NCBI GenBank assembly: GCA_973895155.1
Contig: OZ316891.1
Span: forward strand, 16,802,001-16,866,000
Origin: Marsupella aquatica
Taxonomy: Eukaryota; Marchantiophyta
Direction: 5' to 3'
DNA: 64,000 bases
In this document: piece by piece, positions 37,775 to 47,855 of the stretch
Layout: each line of letters starts with the position of its first letter
Numbering within the stretch: position 1 is the first letter of the stretch
Program-made: the position numbers and the translations under genes
Notes under the pieces: model-generated
What the model was told of the DNA's origin: nothing
The model's database searches: none
Seen by the model: the letters and a program-made list of their open reading frames with translations, nothing else

Positions 37775-38921
37775 GCCTTGCAGATACAATTGAAAACTCG
37801 AGCCGATTTCCTTCTTTGCTGACCAACTCCTTCATGAGAAACTCTCAAGTCTACTACAAGCTTCAACGAGTACTCTCCTTCAACGGCTCGCCAGCGATCG
37901 TGTGTTAGCGCGGGTTAAGGTTTGCTGAGTCTGGGCTCGGGATGCTCGTGTTGCGTTTATGTTTCGGTAACCCCGTTGACTGAATGATGCATGAAGTAAT
38001 AATAATAGTCCTGAAAACTCGGTATCGATCCAGCCTATGGTACCCATAGTGCTATTTGAATAGCTTCAAGAAATAAATACAACTTATCTAACTTTTAAAA
38101 CTAAAACGTTTTCGGACATAGGACATAGCTAGTCCATTATGAAAATGATGATGCTCTCATGGACCTTAGACGGAAACGATACAATTGGGATGGATTAATG
38201 CAGAATATTCACTGTGACATTGTGAGTAATATGAGGTCCATCTGAGTTGCAAAAATCCATGAGAGCTTTTGACAAACCTAGGGGTCTATCTGGGCTTCAT
38301 TTTCCTTCCATTATCAAACATAATTTTCCATTTTTCTTGGAGCATGATTAAAGGATATTTATTATATCTTGCGGAGTCAAGTTAAAAAGTGAATCATTAA
38401 AAAAGAGTGACAAAGTTTATGGCTACCGTAGTACTTGGGAACACAACACCATGGAATGGCGCAGTCCAATTTTTCAGGAATTCTCAAATATTCCAAATCT
38501 GCATTGCCAAGTTTAGGGTTTAGGGTCTATGTGGGAAATCAAGAGCTATAGATACCCACTTGTTCAATGATTATAATAATTCAGGACCATCTACGGGGAG
38601 AACTGAGAGAACAGCGCACTTGGGTGGGGGATGTTCATGGTTGTGTCATCCGGTGGGACTTTGGACTTTGGATTTGTCTGGGCGATTATTGATAAGTAGA
38701 CAGGATCAGGGATTGAACAAGTTTAGCTTCAATGTTTATGACCAAGGAATGGGGACATAGTAGGGAGGCTTGATTAGGGATAGCGGCGGCTGTAGCTATA
38801 GAGGAAAAACTGGGCTGGACAAACTACAGGCGTAAGAGAAGGGCGGGAGATCGAGGAACTGTTGCGCAGGATCGGCGAGCAGGCTAAGACAAGCGCATGA
38901 ACAGTATATAGCTACTGTAGA
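37775..38921. other. Upstream region of the helicase gene
   Basis: This must hold the helicase promoter and 5' UTR. A TTTAGGG pair lies at 38513-38527. No other gene is supported. Confidence 0.5.
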
Positions 38922-39131
38922 ATCAAACAGGGGAGAAAGAGAGGCGACAGGATTTGCGGGGCATCGAGAGGAAGGGAGGAGACGAAGGAAAAGGGGTGAG
39001 CCGCGATAAAACAAAAGGTGAGATTCATCAAACAGGGGAGAAAGAGAGGCGACAGGATTTGCGGGGCATCGAGAGGAAGGGAGGAGACGAAGGAAAAGGG
39101 GTGAGCCGCGATAAAACAAAAGGTGAGATTC
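38922..39131. repeat. Perfect 105-bp tandem duplication
   Basis: Copies at 38922-39026 and 39027-39131 appear identical base for base. The unit is purine-rich (GGGGAGAAAGAGAGG-like) on the plus strand. Because 105 is a multiple of 3, a minus-strand frame (39374-38796) repeats a 35-residue block, but I see no reason to call that frame a gene. Confidence 0.9.
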
Positions 39132-39695
39132 TATTTGGAGCTTAGTTGGTGATTTGCGTTTAGCACGATCCCACTTGGAAGCGCTATGAATACAAACGGG
39201 AGACATAAGGAACATAAAGAGGATGGCCAAGAGGGACATCGAAGGGAGGCAGGTCAGCGTCAAGATATTGGTGCTGCAATACCTGAAAGGTATAGTAGAC
39301 AGGATTTGAGAAGTACCGCTTACCCAAGAGGAGGGCGGGGATATAATCATTGACCACAAGTAGTAATTCAACAACCATTTGATCTATACGCTAACTCTGA
39401 TAGGGCTAGAAAAAGTTGCCAGGTTCAGGTGGAGCTGAATAGTGGTCAAGAAAGAGAGCCGGTAGATATGGAGCCTATAATTGCTACTTCGGGGGGGCGG
39501 CGGGATGGAGAAATGGTGCCTCCCCTGGTAAAGCTAACTCGGAACGTGAGGATAGTGAGGAGGATAACACAGAGGGGTCAGAACAGGAAGAGGTGGTGGT
39601 CACGGCAGAATGTATAAACATTCTGAAGGAGGCTGCAGCAAATACTACCGGGGATTGGAGTTCTAAGTTGTATGCGTTAGTTGAATGGAGTCTAG

Positions 39696-40662
39696 GTGAA
39701 GCAGCGAATAATGCAAGGCAGCTATATAACTGTGGAATGCTCTGTTATTTATGGATTGGACTCCGATGCTCCCAAACTTTGGGCTTGGATTGAGGCGCGA
39801 ATGGTGGAAGAACAAAATTGGCCAGTACTGCAACTAAAATTTGTGGGGAAGAGTTTTTATCTGGTTGTCTTTGAGAATGGTGACCATCAGGACATGGCGC
39901 TGACTTCGGCACCGTGGTTCCTGGAACGGAAGTTGGTATACACATTCCCTTGGGACCCTTCATTTGATATAAGGAATGAGAGGTTTACTAAGCTGCCTGT
40001 ATGGATTGAGCTTCCATTTCAGGCACTGATACTGGAAGGATGTCGAATCAAGATTGTGGAATCACTAGGGAAGCTGCGCGCTACACTATATACAAGGCAA
40101 TGATTATAGCTCCTATCCACATGATAGAGCATGCATCTTATGGGATACGGAAAGAGAGGTGCCTCACAATGCACGGGTGGTGATCAGAGAGAACATAATA
40201 ATCTGGCAACCAATTATGTTTAAAAATATTCCATATCACTGTTTTAGGTGCAACAAAAAGGGACATCTTGCAAGAGAATGCAAGGAGGGGCGAGATGTCG
40301 TGACTGAAGCAGATCAGGAGAATAATGATGACTTAGTGGGAATGCCTGAAGAACTTGATGTTGTTGCTGAAGGGGACCCGGAGGAGGTATTGAGGATGCA
40401 ACTCGCTATGAATTTGCGAGTAAGAAAGGGAGCGGAGCTGGCAGCACCTAGAGGGGAAGATATGGTGACAGCTGATATAGTAGCTATTGAATTGCTGATG
40501 AGCAAAGAAAGGGCTTCCTTGCCGCAGGAAATAGGAGAGAAAAAGTTGGATGAGGTGAGTGTGGAAGCAGAGGGCAAAGGGGGCACATGGACCATGTCAC
40601 GCCAAAAGAGTCGCCCTTGCACGGATTTTGGCTTAGGCAGCCATAAGCTTTGTAAATATTGA
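39696..40662 (+). pseudogene. LINE ORF1-like protein: DUF4283 plus CCHC knuckle
   Basis: Two open blocks, 39696-40103 and 40159-40662, are offset by one base. The first matches the DUF4283 pattern of plant non-LTR retrotransposon ORF1: Pro-Trp-Phe-Leu, then Trp-Asp-Pro-x-Phe-Asp, then Leu-Pro-Val-Trp-Ile-x-Leu-Pro. The second has a CCHC knuckle, Cys-x2-Cys-x4-His-x4-Cys, at about 40240-40281, followed by an acidic tail. This is the expected domain order. No endonuclease or reverse transcriptase follows before 41 kb. The earlier plus-strand frames at 39429 and 39593 may be its degraded N-terminus. Confidence 0.65.
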
Positions 40663-40732
40663 GGTTTCAGGCAAGGAAGGACGTGCAAACTGCACTTATT
40701 CTTGTAACTTGATGCTACCCGCGTCCAATTTT

Positions 40733-40890
40733 AAGTCTACACACATATAGGTATATTTTGTATTCCATCGCTGGAATGTACCTTAAGTCGATGGTTGGAT
40801 CAACCCCGGCTTAAGGACTTCTAAGCCTTCGCGTTATCCGCTTCCAATCCGGATCCGATGATACAAGTATCTAACCAGAGATCACGCTTG
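40733..40890 (-). mobile_element. E2 3'-tail fragment
   Basis: Diverged copy of the E2 3' region (compare E2a 1845-2010), minus orientation, including a mutated tail motif at 40748-40776 with TTCCAGCGATGGAA on the minus strand. It lacks both element ends and shows that older E2 copies exist nearby. Confidence 0.7.
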
Positions 40891-41461
40891 GATCGAGACA
40901 CCCAACTTTGAGCCATTATCGATGACTAAAATGGCCTCGCCTTCTCACGCTCGAGCTCACCCTGGCACCTCCATAAGAGCTGAGTCAATGGCGCCGCGGC
41001 CCATTTGCTCATTCATACCTTTCAGAATTTGCAGACGCTGCCACTCACTCTCATATTTTGCTCGGATCAAGCTAACTTTTACGGGGAAATTATCGAAGGT
41101 TAAGAGCGGATTGAGGCAAGATTTAGTCAGGGCGAGGAAGGCCTCCACCAGCGAGCGAAACTGCCGGGCGGGGACGCGGACTTGACGAACCAGACTGCAA
41201 AGGTTAGTATGACCCTTACAGCTTTGGGATTTGGACCTTGTTTGGCGAGGTAGGTGCGAAGTTCTTCGAGACTTACTAGTACTCTTGCCCCGAGAAAGCC
41301 GCCTACGAACAACGATATGCAAAGTTGGTGGCCAAGGTAGCACAAGTTAACTATGAGAAGACAGCCATCACCAAGGATTCCAGCTACAACGAGCTGCGGG
41401 ACTACATCACCAAGCTATATATTAGCGATGAGGGACTTAGATCGGTAGTAGAGGCAATTCT
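40891..41461. other. Unassigned sequence between E2 fragments
   Basis: A minus-strand frame covers 41343-40957 but has no ATG near its start and no known motif. It may be part of an unrecognised or rearranged element. Confidence 0.4.
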
Positions 41462-43600
41462 TGTGACGTCGCCCGTACGGTGGGTAATGAGTGATTCGGC
41501 CTAACGACGCTTAGCATGCACATTAGGGGTATCTTAGGCCGTAATTATCAGCATAACGACAGTATTTAGGTAGCCATTATGAGTAGGAAATCATTAGTCA
41601 ATAAGGGGCATTCGTGTTCGGGCTGGCGGCGGGTCGCCATTTGCACGCCCGGGTTGCGAGCGTGTAATGGGCCTCACCTTTCCCCCTCGGGTCCGTATAA
41701 CAAACTTTGGGAGGCGGCCACTGACACGAGCTGACCCGGACCGGCGGAGTGGCCGGTACACTGCAAGCGTGAAAAGCTCGGCCTATAAGCGACGAGCAGG
41801 CATCGGGCGATCAACAAGCTCTCAGGGTATAAAAAGGGGGCCGATCCTTTGCAGTGCACCAGTTCTTCAGTCCACGCGCCAACTTCGACCCCAGTTCTCT
41901 CGCTTATCCTTAGTCGCCTTCTATCTTCTCTGAATGTCGCACACAATCCTTTCGAGTTTGGCCATACGATTCTGGACGCAGTTCCTGTCTATTGGAGGGC
42001 ACTTGGCCGACTCATTGAAACACGCCAACCCGCGCCGATACAAAATCGAACGCGAATACGAGAGAGCCATCCGCCTAGCAAGCCGCCACCACTATCTCCT
42101 TAACTTTGACTACCCATCCCAGAGTGAGCTTTATCGACCCAAAGAGATATCAGGGTACTTCTTCGACGAAGGCAAATATATCGGCTTCTAGGAGGCACTG
42201 CTTTGGCTCCCGAACGAGGTCTTCAATATCCTAGGCACGATCGACTTACAACGGCACCACTTCGACCACATCCCCGCTCGGGTCCGGGACATCATCAACA
42301 GTGAGTCCAGCACTACCCAGTCTACAAGGGCGTCTACACTTGCTTCAGAAAACCTCTACCGGCATCTGCAGAATTTCATGGCAACCGTACCATTGACCAC
42401 CGGTGCCAGCCCAGCTGTGCCCGTGCCCGCACCAGCACCAGCTCAGGATCAGGCTCAGGCTCCGCCTCAGCCTAGCCAAACCCCGCCACCAGTCTCCCCG
42501 CCCATACAGGTGAGATCCGTTGTCAATGCTGTAGATCTCAGCGACGACAAAGAGGCTACGTTACCCCTGTTCAGGCGGCCCAGAGGAGCTCGCACTCAAG
42601 GAGCTGGGACTACATCGCCCCCTCCCCAGGCCCGGACCCGAGTAGCGGCTCCAGCAGACAACACGGTGACCGTAGCCGCCCCGGCCCCAATACTAACGGT
42701 GATGGCACTACCTATACCCGATCAAGAAGATGGGGAGGTGTCACCCTTCCCAAGCCAATCTTGGGGAAAGAAGAGGAAGGAAACCGCAGCTGTATCCGGG
42801 TTACCCATGGCCATGGTAGCCGCGGCCAAGGTGACAATGCACCGCATGGGGGAGAACGTGCATTAGAACATCCTCCACCCCAAACATGCGGTGTACTTGA
42901 AGATTCAGGGGTTCAAGCACCTCGCCTCTCTCCCTTGGAACACCTGCAAGTACTACAAGGAGGACATGACAAAGTTCGTCAAGAATTATGATGATGTCCG
43001 TCAGCATACTCGGCTACGGGGGAGGAATATGTCCCTCACAGAAGAGCGACTCAAGATGATCTTTGGGCTACCCAAGGGTGATCACCAGGTTGAATCACGG
43101 GCTCCCAGGGGCAAAGGAGCCAAGTACCAATCCTCGAGTTTTCCCCCCAAGGGGTCAGTGGACAACGGGTTTGTGATGAGGACTTGCCTCATCCCCGAAA
43201 TAGCCGAGCGGCTGGAGTTCCAAAGGTATGCCCTCCACATGATGGAACCCCGGGGCAAGATCTCCGCTGCCTAGGTTATCCAAGTCGAGAACTATCGACC
43301 TAGGAAGTGGGCGTCGTACTTCGCTAAGAAGTTCCATGAAGAGATGGAGCAACGAAGGAAGGCGCTATACATTGGTGGGAAGGCGTATTTTGCGAGCCAC
43401 ATCAAGATCATTCTTGAGTGGTACACCCAATTTGATCGACGAACCCTTCCCCGGGTCAACGTAACTAAGTTGGTCCCAGCTAGGTGGGTCTTCCCGGCCC
43501 TGGACAAACGGCCCCAACCCGAGGCCCAAAGTCTGGCGGCCATGCAGGCCTCACCCACCCCACCTCCACAAGTAGCGTAGCCGTAGCCATGGCCAAAGTG
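41462..43600 (+). mobile_element. E2c element, 3'-truncated
   Basis: Starts with the E2 left end TGTGACGTCG at 41462 and follows E2b closely through the promoter, TATA box (41828-41834) and most of the core. Similarity to E2b is lost shortly after about 43585, before the coiled-coil part, and no CGACGTGACA end is found downstream. The exact breakpoint is approximate. No target duplication can be tested. Confidence 0.75.
41934..43580 (+). pseudogene. E2c ORF, broken and truncated
   Basis: Aligns with the E2b protein from its first Met (41934). In-frame TAG stops replace Trp (42189), Ser (42864) and Gln (43272), and more TAG codons follow at 43578 and 43584. The basic GKKRKE-like segment (about 42764) and the core FGLPKG motif (about 43060) are still recognisable. 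Confidence 0.75.
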
Positions 43601-44482
43601 GTACCTTAGACGCAAAGTGGTGGACCTCGTTACCCAGCGCCCTCACCAATCCCAGCACTTGCGCCTAAGTGCCCTTGGTGCCCGAATGCCTCCATGGAAT
43701 ACCTCGAGCAAGCTTCCAAGTGCCTCTAGCACCACCTGCGGCCACTCCCATACAAAGCCGCACTTGCTCACCTACACGACCGCTACTCAACGGTCCTCAC
43801 TGTCTGCACAAGCAACCAAGCACCTTGGTAAGTAACCCCACCGGATCTAGAACTCGTCAAGTCTAGCATCCTAACTCAAGCTCAACAGACGTTGGTAAAT
43901 AGGTCAGCGATAGGTCCTCCCAATGCCATAAGCCGGAACCAGAACCCACGCCCACACTGGAAGAAACCGGGCCATTCTGAGACCCTGCCTTAAGTGACTC
44001 GCTTGAGACCTTCCATATTTTGTGACTCCTAGGTTGTTGGTGTCATTTTTGTTACAAGTTGTTGACTGAGTTTTGGAGAATTCTTGGGAAGTCATATTCC
44101 TAACTATGGTGGAAGTTACAACTATAACTAAGTTCAGCCAACAAGAATGAAGTTTGTTAAGTCACTCCCTCTACAATAGAGCTTTATACATGCAAGAGAA
44201 CTTTAGGGTTAACACCACAATCTAATCCCATTTGACCTCGCCCAACACATAGCATTCGGGATATATCCTAATTTCTTAGTCCCTTTAAACACATTTGAAA
44301 ATTAGGACTAAATTAAGGGAATGCCCTGGCAATTAATATTGTGCGAGTGCGTACATAGCGATACAAGGTAAGTAATCTACCAGGTAAATTAAAGGTACTT
44401 GGTCTAGGCTAGGGTTTTAGGGTTTAGGGTTTAGGCCGGGTATGTGCATGCCAAAAGTTTACAAGTGTTACAACATAAAAAC
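43601..44482. other. Unassigned sequence downstream of E2c
   Basis: Short frames only. A run of about three TTTAGGG units lies at 44410-44436, just before R1a. Confidence 0.45.
44410..44436 (+). repeat. Interstitial telomere-like repeat
   Basis: Three near-perfect TTTAGGG units, the plant telomere repeat, 46 bp upstream of the R1a insertion. Confidence 0.75.
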
Positions 44483-44625
44483 TGTTGTAACTCATACCTG
44501 AGTTAAGTCTACCTTTGGGATAACTACCTATGTAACTACCCTAACTACTTAGGCCGTAGCCACATGTACATATCCTACCAAGAGTAAAGATGGAACCAAC
44601 TCTTTGTCTCATTTATCCCACAACA
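44483..44625 (+). repeat. 5' LTR of R1a
   Basis: 143 bp, TGTTGT...ACAACA, identical by eye to 47708-47850. Confidence 0.93.
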
Positions 44626-44637
44626 CGTTATCAGCAC
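44626..44637 (+). promoter_or_regulatory. Likely primer-binding site of R1a
   Basis: CGTTATCAGCAC lies directly after the 5' LTR and is identical in R1b. TATCAGC-type sequences at this place are common in plant Copia elements primed by part of the initiator-Met tRNA. The tRNA match was not computed. Confidence 0.6.
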
Positions 44638-45160
44638 TTTGTCTCACCAGCGGAGCGGAGAGAAGAGAACAGGTTATGGCGATTAAAATCTGAAAACGCT
44701 TGGGAAGAGAAGAAGAAGAGAGATCGAACAAGAGAGCACTCTTTAGAAAATCGGACATAGAAATTCATAAGGCATTCGAGAGGAATCGATAAGGACAGCA
44801 AGAACAGAAGCAGCATTCCCCTCCAGGGTGAAAAGGATAAGAAGAGCAAGACGACAGCAATAGAGAGAAGACGATCAAAAAGCAAAAAGAAGAATTCGAT
44901 TAGGACATTGCGACCTCATAGGGACAGGCCTTGCTCGATAGCCAATGATAGCCGCACGGGATGCAGCTATCTTGGAGTGAAATTCGGCTATCACAGAGAG
45001 AATAGCTGCATATGAGGAGAGAAACGCTGCCCTCCTGCTATGTGACGTAGCTTACGCTTAAGAATGGTTCAAACGATAGATACTGGAGCAGTAATGGCTC
45101 AAATCGTACTAGTTGTGATTTCAAAGCTGTATGCTAGAGAAAGATTGACATGTAATTTAC

Positions 45161-45730
45161 CTCAAGACCAAGCTGCGTGATTAGAGCCTGGACATGGTCA
45201 GCTTTCTCGGAGTGCAAAAGCTTCGTGGGGAGGCGCATCTCAGCAGCGAACATGAAGGTCTCAGTAACTGTTAGAAAGGGGAAGAGAAGGTCTTCCTGCA
45301 TCACGTACGCGCTATTGCGCTTGATATAGCTGCCGGTCACCTGCTGCCCATCTAGCCGCACTGTCTCGCCCAGACTCCGTTGCTCAATGCGGCCGGCCAG
45401 AGCATCCAGGAAGGTGGACTTGCCAGCACCGCTCGGTCCCATGATTCCTGTCAATTGGCCTCTGATAGCCTTTCCCAAAATCCCTTGCAGAAGGTCGATG
45501 GGATAGGACTCCCATTTTCCATCGATCTTCTCCTGCTTGACGACAGTGTACGTGAGATCTTCAAACTCGAGGCCCAATTCAGCGGTAAATCTTGTCGGCT
45601 CTGCACCTTGAATGGCTTCAGCATTCGGTACTCCAAAATTGAGTTCTCTGTCGCCGCTACGGGACGGCACCTTGTCGATGTCCTCCAGGACAGTTTTCAG
45701 CGTCTTCCTGTCATCCTGCCAATGATTCAT
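45161..45730 (-). pseudogene. ABCG transporter gene fragment captured in R1a
   Basis: A 190-codon open frame from ATG 45730. It encodes the start of an ABCG (WBC) half transporter: the phrase Glu-Phe-Glu-Asp-Leu-Thr-Tyr-Thr-Val (about 54-63), Walker A GPSGAGKST (98-106) and the Q-loop Tyr-Val-Met-Gln (142-145) followed by a typical Leu-Phe-Pro-x-Leu-Thr-Val-x-Glu-Thr segment. Coding similarity ends at Gly-Leu-Glu followed by GTAAAT, a normal splice donor (GT at 45160-45159), and then intron-like sequence. The ABC signature, Walker B and membrane domain are absent, so it cannot make a working transporter. It is antisense to R1a and unspliced, so it came from genomic DNA or an unspliced copy. 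Residues match the STR/ABCG half-transporter style, but the exact parent gene is unknown. Confidence 0.85.
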
Positions 45731-46705
45731 ATTTCGAAGTGCTCAATCGGATCCGAAGCAAAATAAAATAAAATGCTGCCAAGGTGCTTCGATCCTGAAG
45801 ACCTTCCAAAAACACCTTACGGTGTCATTCCACAAGCTATCGAGTCTGAGATCAAATAGTTTGTGGCGACAACATCAGAGACTTAAATTAACAGGCGCAA
45901 AATGTTTTGGTTTCGGGGGCCAAGTGAGGCACACTGGGCGTTTACCGAGATGATACATGGTTATACTGACGCGTCTGCACGAGTTCCACATTTGAAGTAT
46001 ATAATACTGTTGTATTTTGTAAGTTCATGGAGATCTGCGTTTTGGAACGAGTCATCAGACCTCCTAATTCCAGTCCGTGAAGGCGACCTCATACGGAAGA
46101 TTGATTCATAAGGAACACCCATACGCCTAATTCCCAATTGAAAAGATAGGAGGAGAGAAGACGCTACAAAAATCGAACGCAGATCGTGAGCAAGGCAGGC
46201 AGCATCGCGAACATATAAAGATAGTCCATGATCGAACGCGAAGGGAGAAACTGAAAACTTTGAAGGAAAGAATGCGAGACAGAGGAGAGAAACAATAAGC
46301 ACCAAAACCAAGGAGGATAAATCCAAGAACATTGAAGGAAGCACAAACCCGAAAAAGCAAAGAGAGAACGTGAGGAACGCCAGGAGAGAGAAGGACGTCC
46401 AGTGCAGATGGAGATCGTGGTACAAGCTAAAGACGAGACGCCGGGCAAAGGAGGCAAACAAAGAGAAGCCATCAAACCAAAGGAAAGTCCTCCACCTTTT
46501 CTTCTAAGAAGACCATTTTACACTAAGGAATGGAGAACTAAAGAACAAAGAGACTTTCTCTTCAAAAGGAAAGAAAAACCAAACAACAAAGCATGAAGTA
46601 AGGACATAAAGAAAGAAGCTCAAGTACAGAACCTACATGGCGACAAATGATGATTACTTCCACCAATTAATTTCATAAATTCAGGGGGAGATATTTTTCC
46701 CAGGG

Positions 46706-46868
46706 GTGCCTACTACACATAAAAGCCCTGTGCCTACTGCACATGGAAGCAAATGGGTGCCTACTGCACAGCCAGCCAGAAAGGAAAAATATTTGACAAA
46801 TTGAGGGGGAGACCTCAAGCAAGACTTGCCTCCCAGAAATTTAACCCATGGGATGTGCCTACCGCACA
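46706..46868 (+). repeat. Hairpin cluster in R1a backbone
   Basis: Four units of (T/G)GTGCCTACTGCACA type at 46706-46719, 46729-46743, 46757-46770 and 46854-46868. TGTGC and GCACA arms close a 5-nt CTACT loop. Some units vary in one arm. The cluster is conserved in R1b (21910-22070). Confidence 0.7.
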
Positions 46869-47697
46869 AGTGCTTTTCACAACAATCAATATTTAAAAAA
46901 AATGGAACTACATTCCATGAGTTAGAAGCATATGGCCAAATTATGAAAAATGCATTAAATCACCAATATTGGATGACATGTCATGACGACTTAAATTGGA
47001 AATATCAAAGACCCCACATCATTCCATAATAAGGTATCATATGATCATATGAAGTATGGTATCACATTACAAGGTACTATCAGGTGAGGTATGACTTGGT
47101 AAGGCACCATGACAGATGGTACGCTATACCTTGATAGGAAATCCCTATGATATATGAGACCTAGGATTGGACACTCCAAACGATTCCAAGGCCAACGGAT
47201 TTCAATCAACCATATCATCTTCATTATGAACTAATACCTTGTTTTTTCCTTGCATGTAATCTATGACCATTGAGGAATCTTCATTGCCTGACCGGGAAGA
47301 GACGAAAGACACAAAACAGCATCAACTTTGCTAACACCAACCAAGGAGGATCTTCAACAAGCCTATAGTGTTGACAAACACCTTAAGAGACTTTGTAAAA
47401 ATTACACATACACTATATGCTTAAACCCAATTATGTTACACCCATGGGGATGGTAATACTCTTTCCTCCCACAAAGAAAGTAGGGGAGGTTTTAATGAGG
47501 TTACATCCCCCACTTATACTTTACCATGCAACATGAATTATAAGACATCTATTAGGAGAAGCTTTACATTCATTTATAATAAACTTGAGATGGCTACACC
47601 ATTTATAAAATAGGCTAGACATAAAAAAAACCTATTGTATACCACTGAGTATGCCCAAAGTAGACTCTTGATTGTAACATTTAAACCCCAATGTTAC

Positions 47698-47707
47698 AAA
47701 GGGGGAG
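47698..47707 (+). promoter_or_regulatory. Polypurine tract of R1a
   Basis: AAAGGGGGAG directly upstream of the 3' LTR, the usual plus-strand primer site for reverse transcription. Confidence 0.75.
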
Positions 47708-47850
47708 TGTTGTAACTCATACCTGAGTTAAGTCTACCTTTGGGATAACTACCTATGTAACTACCCTAACTACTTAGGCCGTAGCCACATGTACATATCC
47801 TACCAAGAGTAAAGATGGAACCAACTCTTTGTCTCATTTATCCCACAACA
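47708..47850 (+). repeat. 3' LTR of R1a
   Basis: Second 143-bp LTR, followed by the target duplication AAAAC. Confidence 0.93.
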
Positions 47851-47855
47851 AAAAC

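Larger units (their letters stand above)
44483..47850 (+). mobile_element. R1a short-LTR retrotransposon with gene cargo
   Basis: Complete 3,368-bp element. Two 143-bp LTRs (44483-44625, 47708-47850) look identical, so the insertion is recent. Target duplication AAAAC at 44478-44482 and 47851-47855. A primer-binding-like CGTTATCAGCAC follows the 5' LTR (44626-44637) and a polypurine tract AAAGGGGGAG precedes the 3' LTR (47698-47707). The region about 46490-47707 is the family backbone shared with R1b. The part 44638-46490 is copy-specific and includes an antisense ABCG transporter exon. No gag, protease, reverse transcriptase or integrase is present, so it is a TRIM-like non-autonomous element. 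Confidence 0.93.

Noticed and set aside
37787-37789. Upstream in-frame TTG as start of the helicase
   Set aside because: Plant genes rarely use TTG; the ATG at 37774 fits the family N-terminus.
40733-43600. One E2 element spanning 40733-43600
   Set aside because: The tail fragment is in minus orientation and lies upstream of the plus-oriented E2c start, so they are separate pieces.
45161-45730. A functional ABC transporter gene
   Set aside because: Only the first part of the nucleotide-binding domain is present, inside a complete retrotransposon with its own target duplication; signature motif, Walker B and membrane segments are absent.
46706-46868. CRISPR-like array
   Set aside because: The units are 15 bp, self-complementary, irregularly spaced and lie inside a plant retrotransposon backbone.
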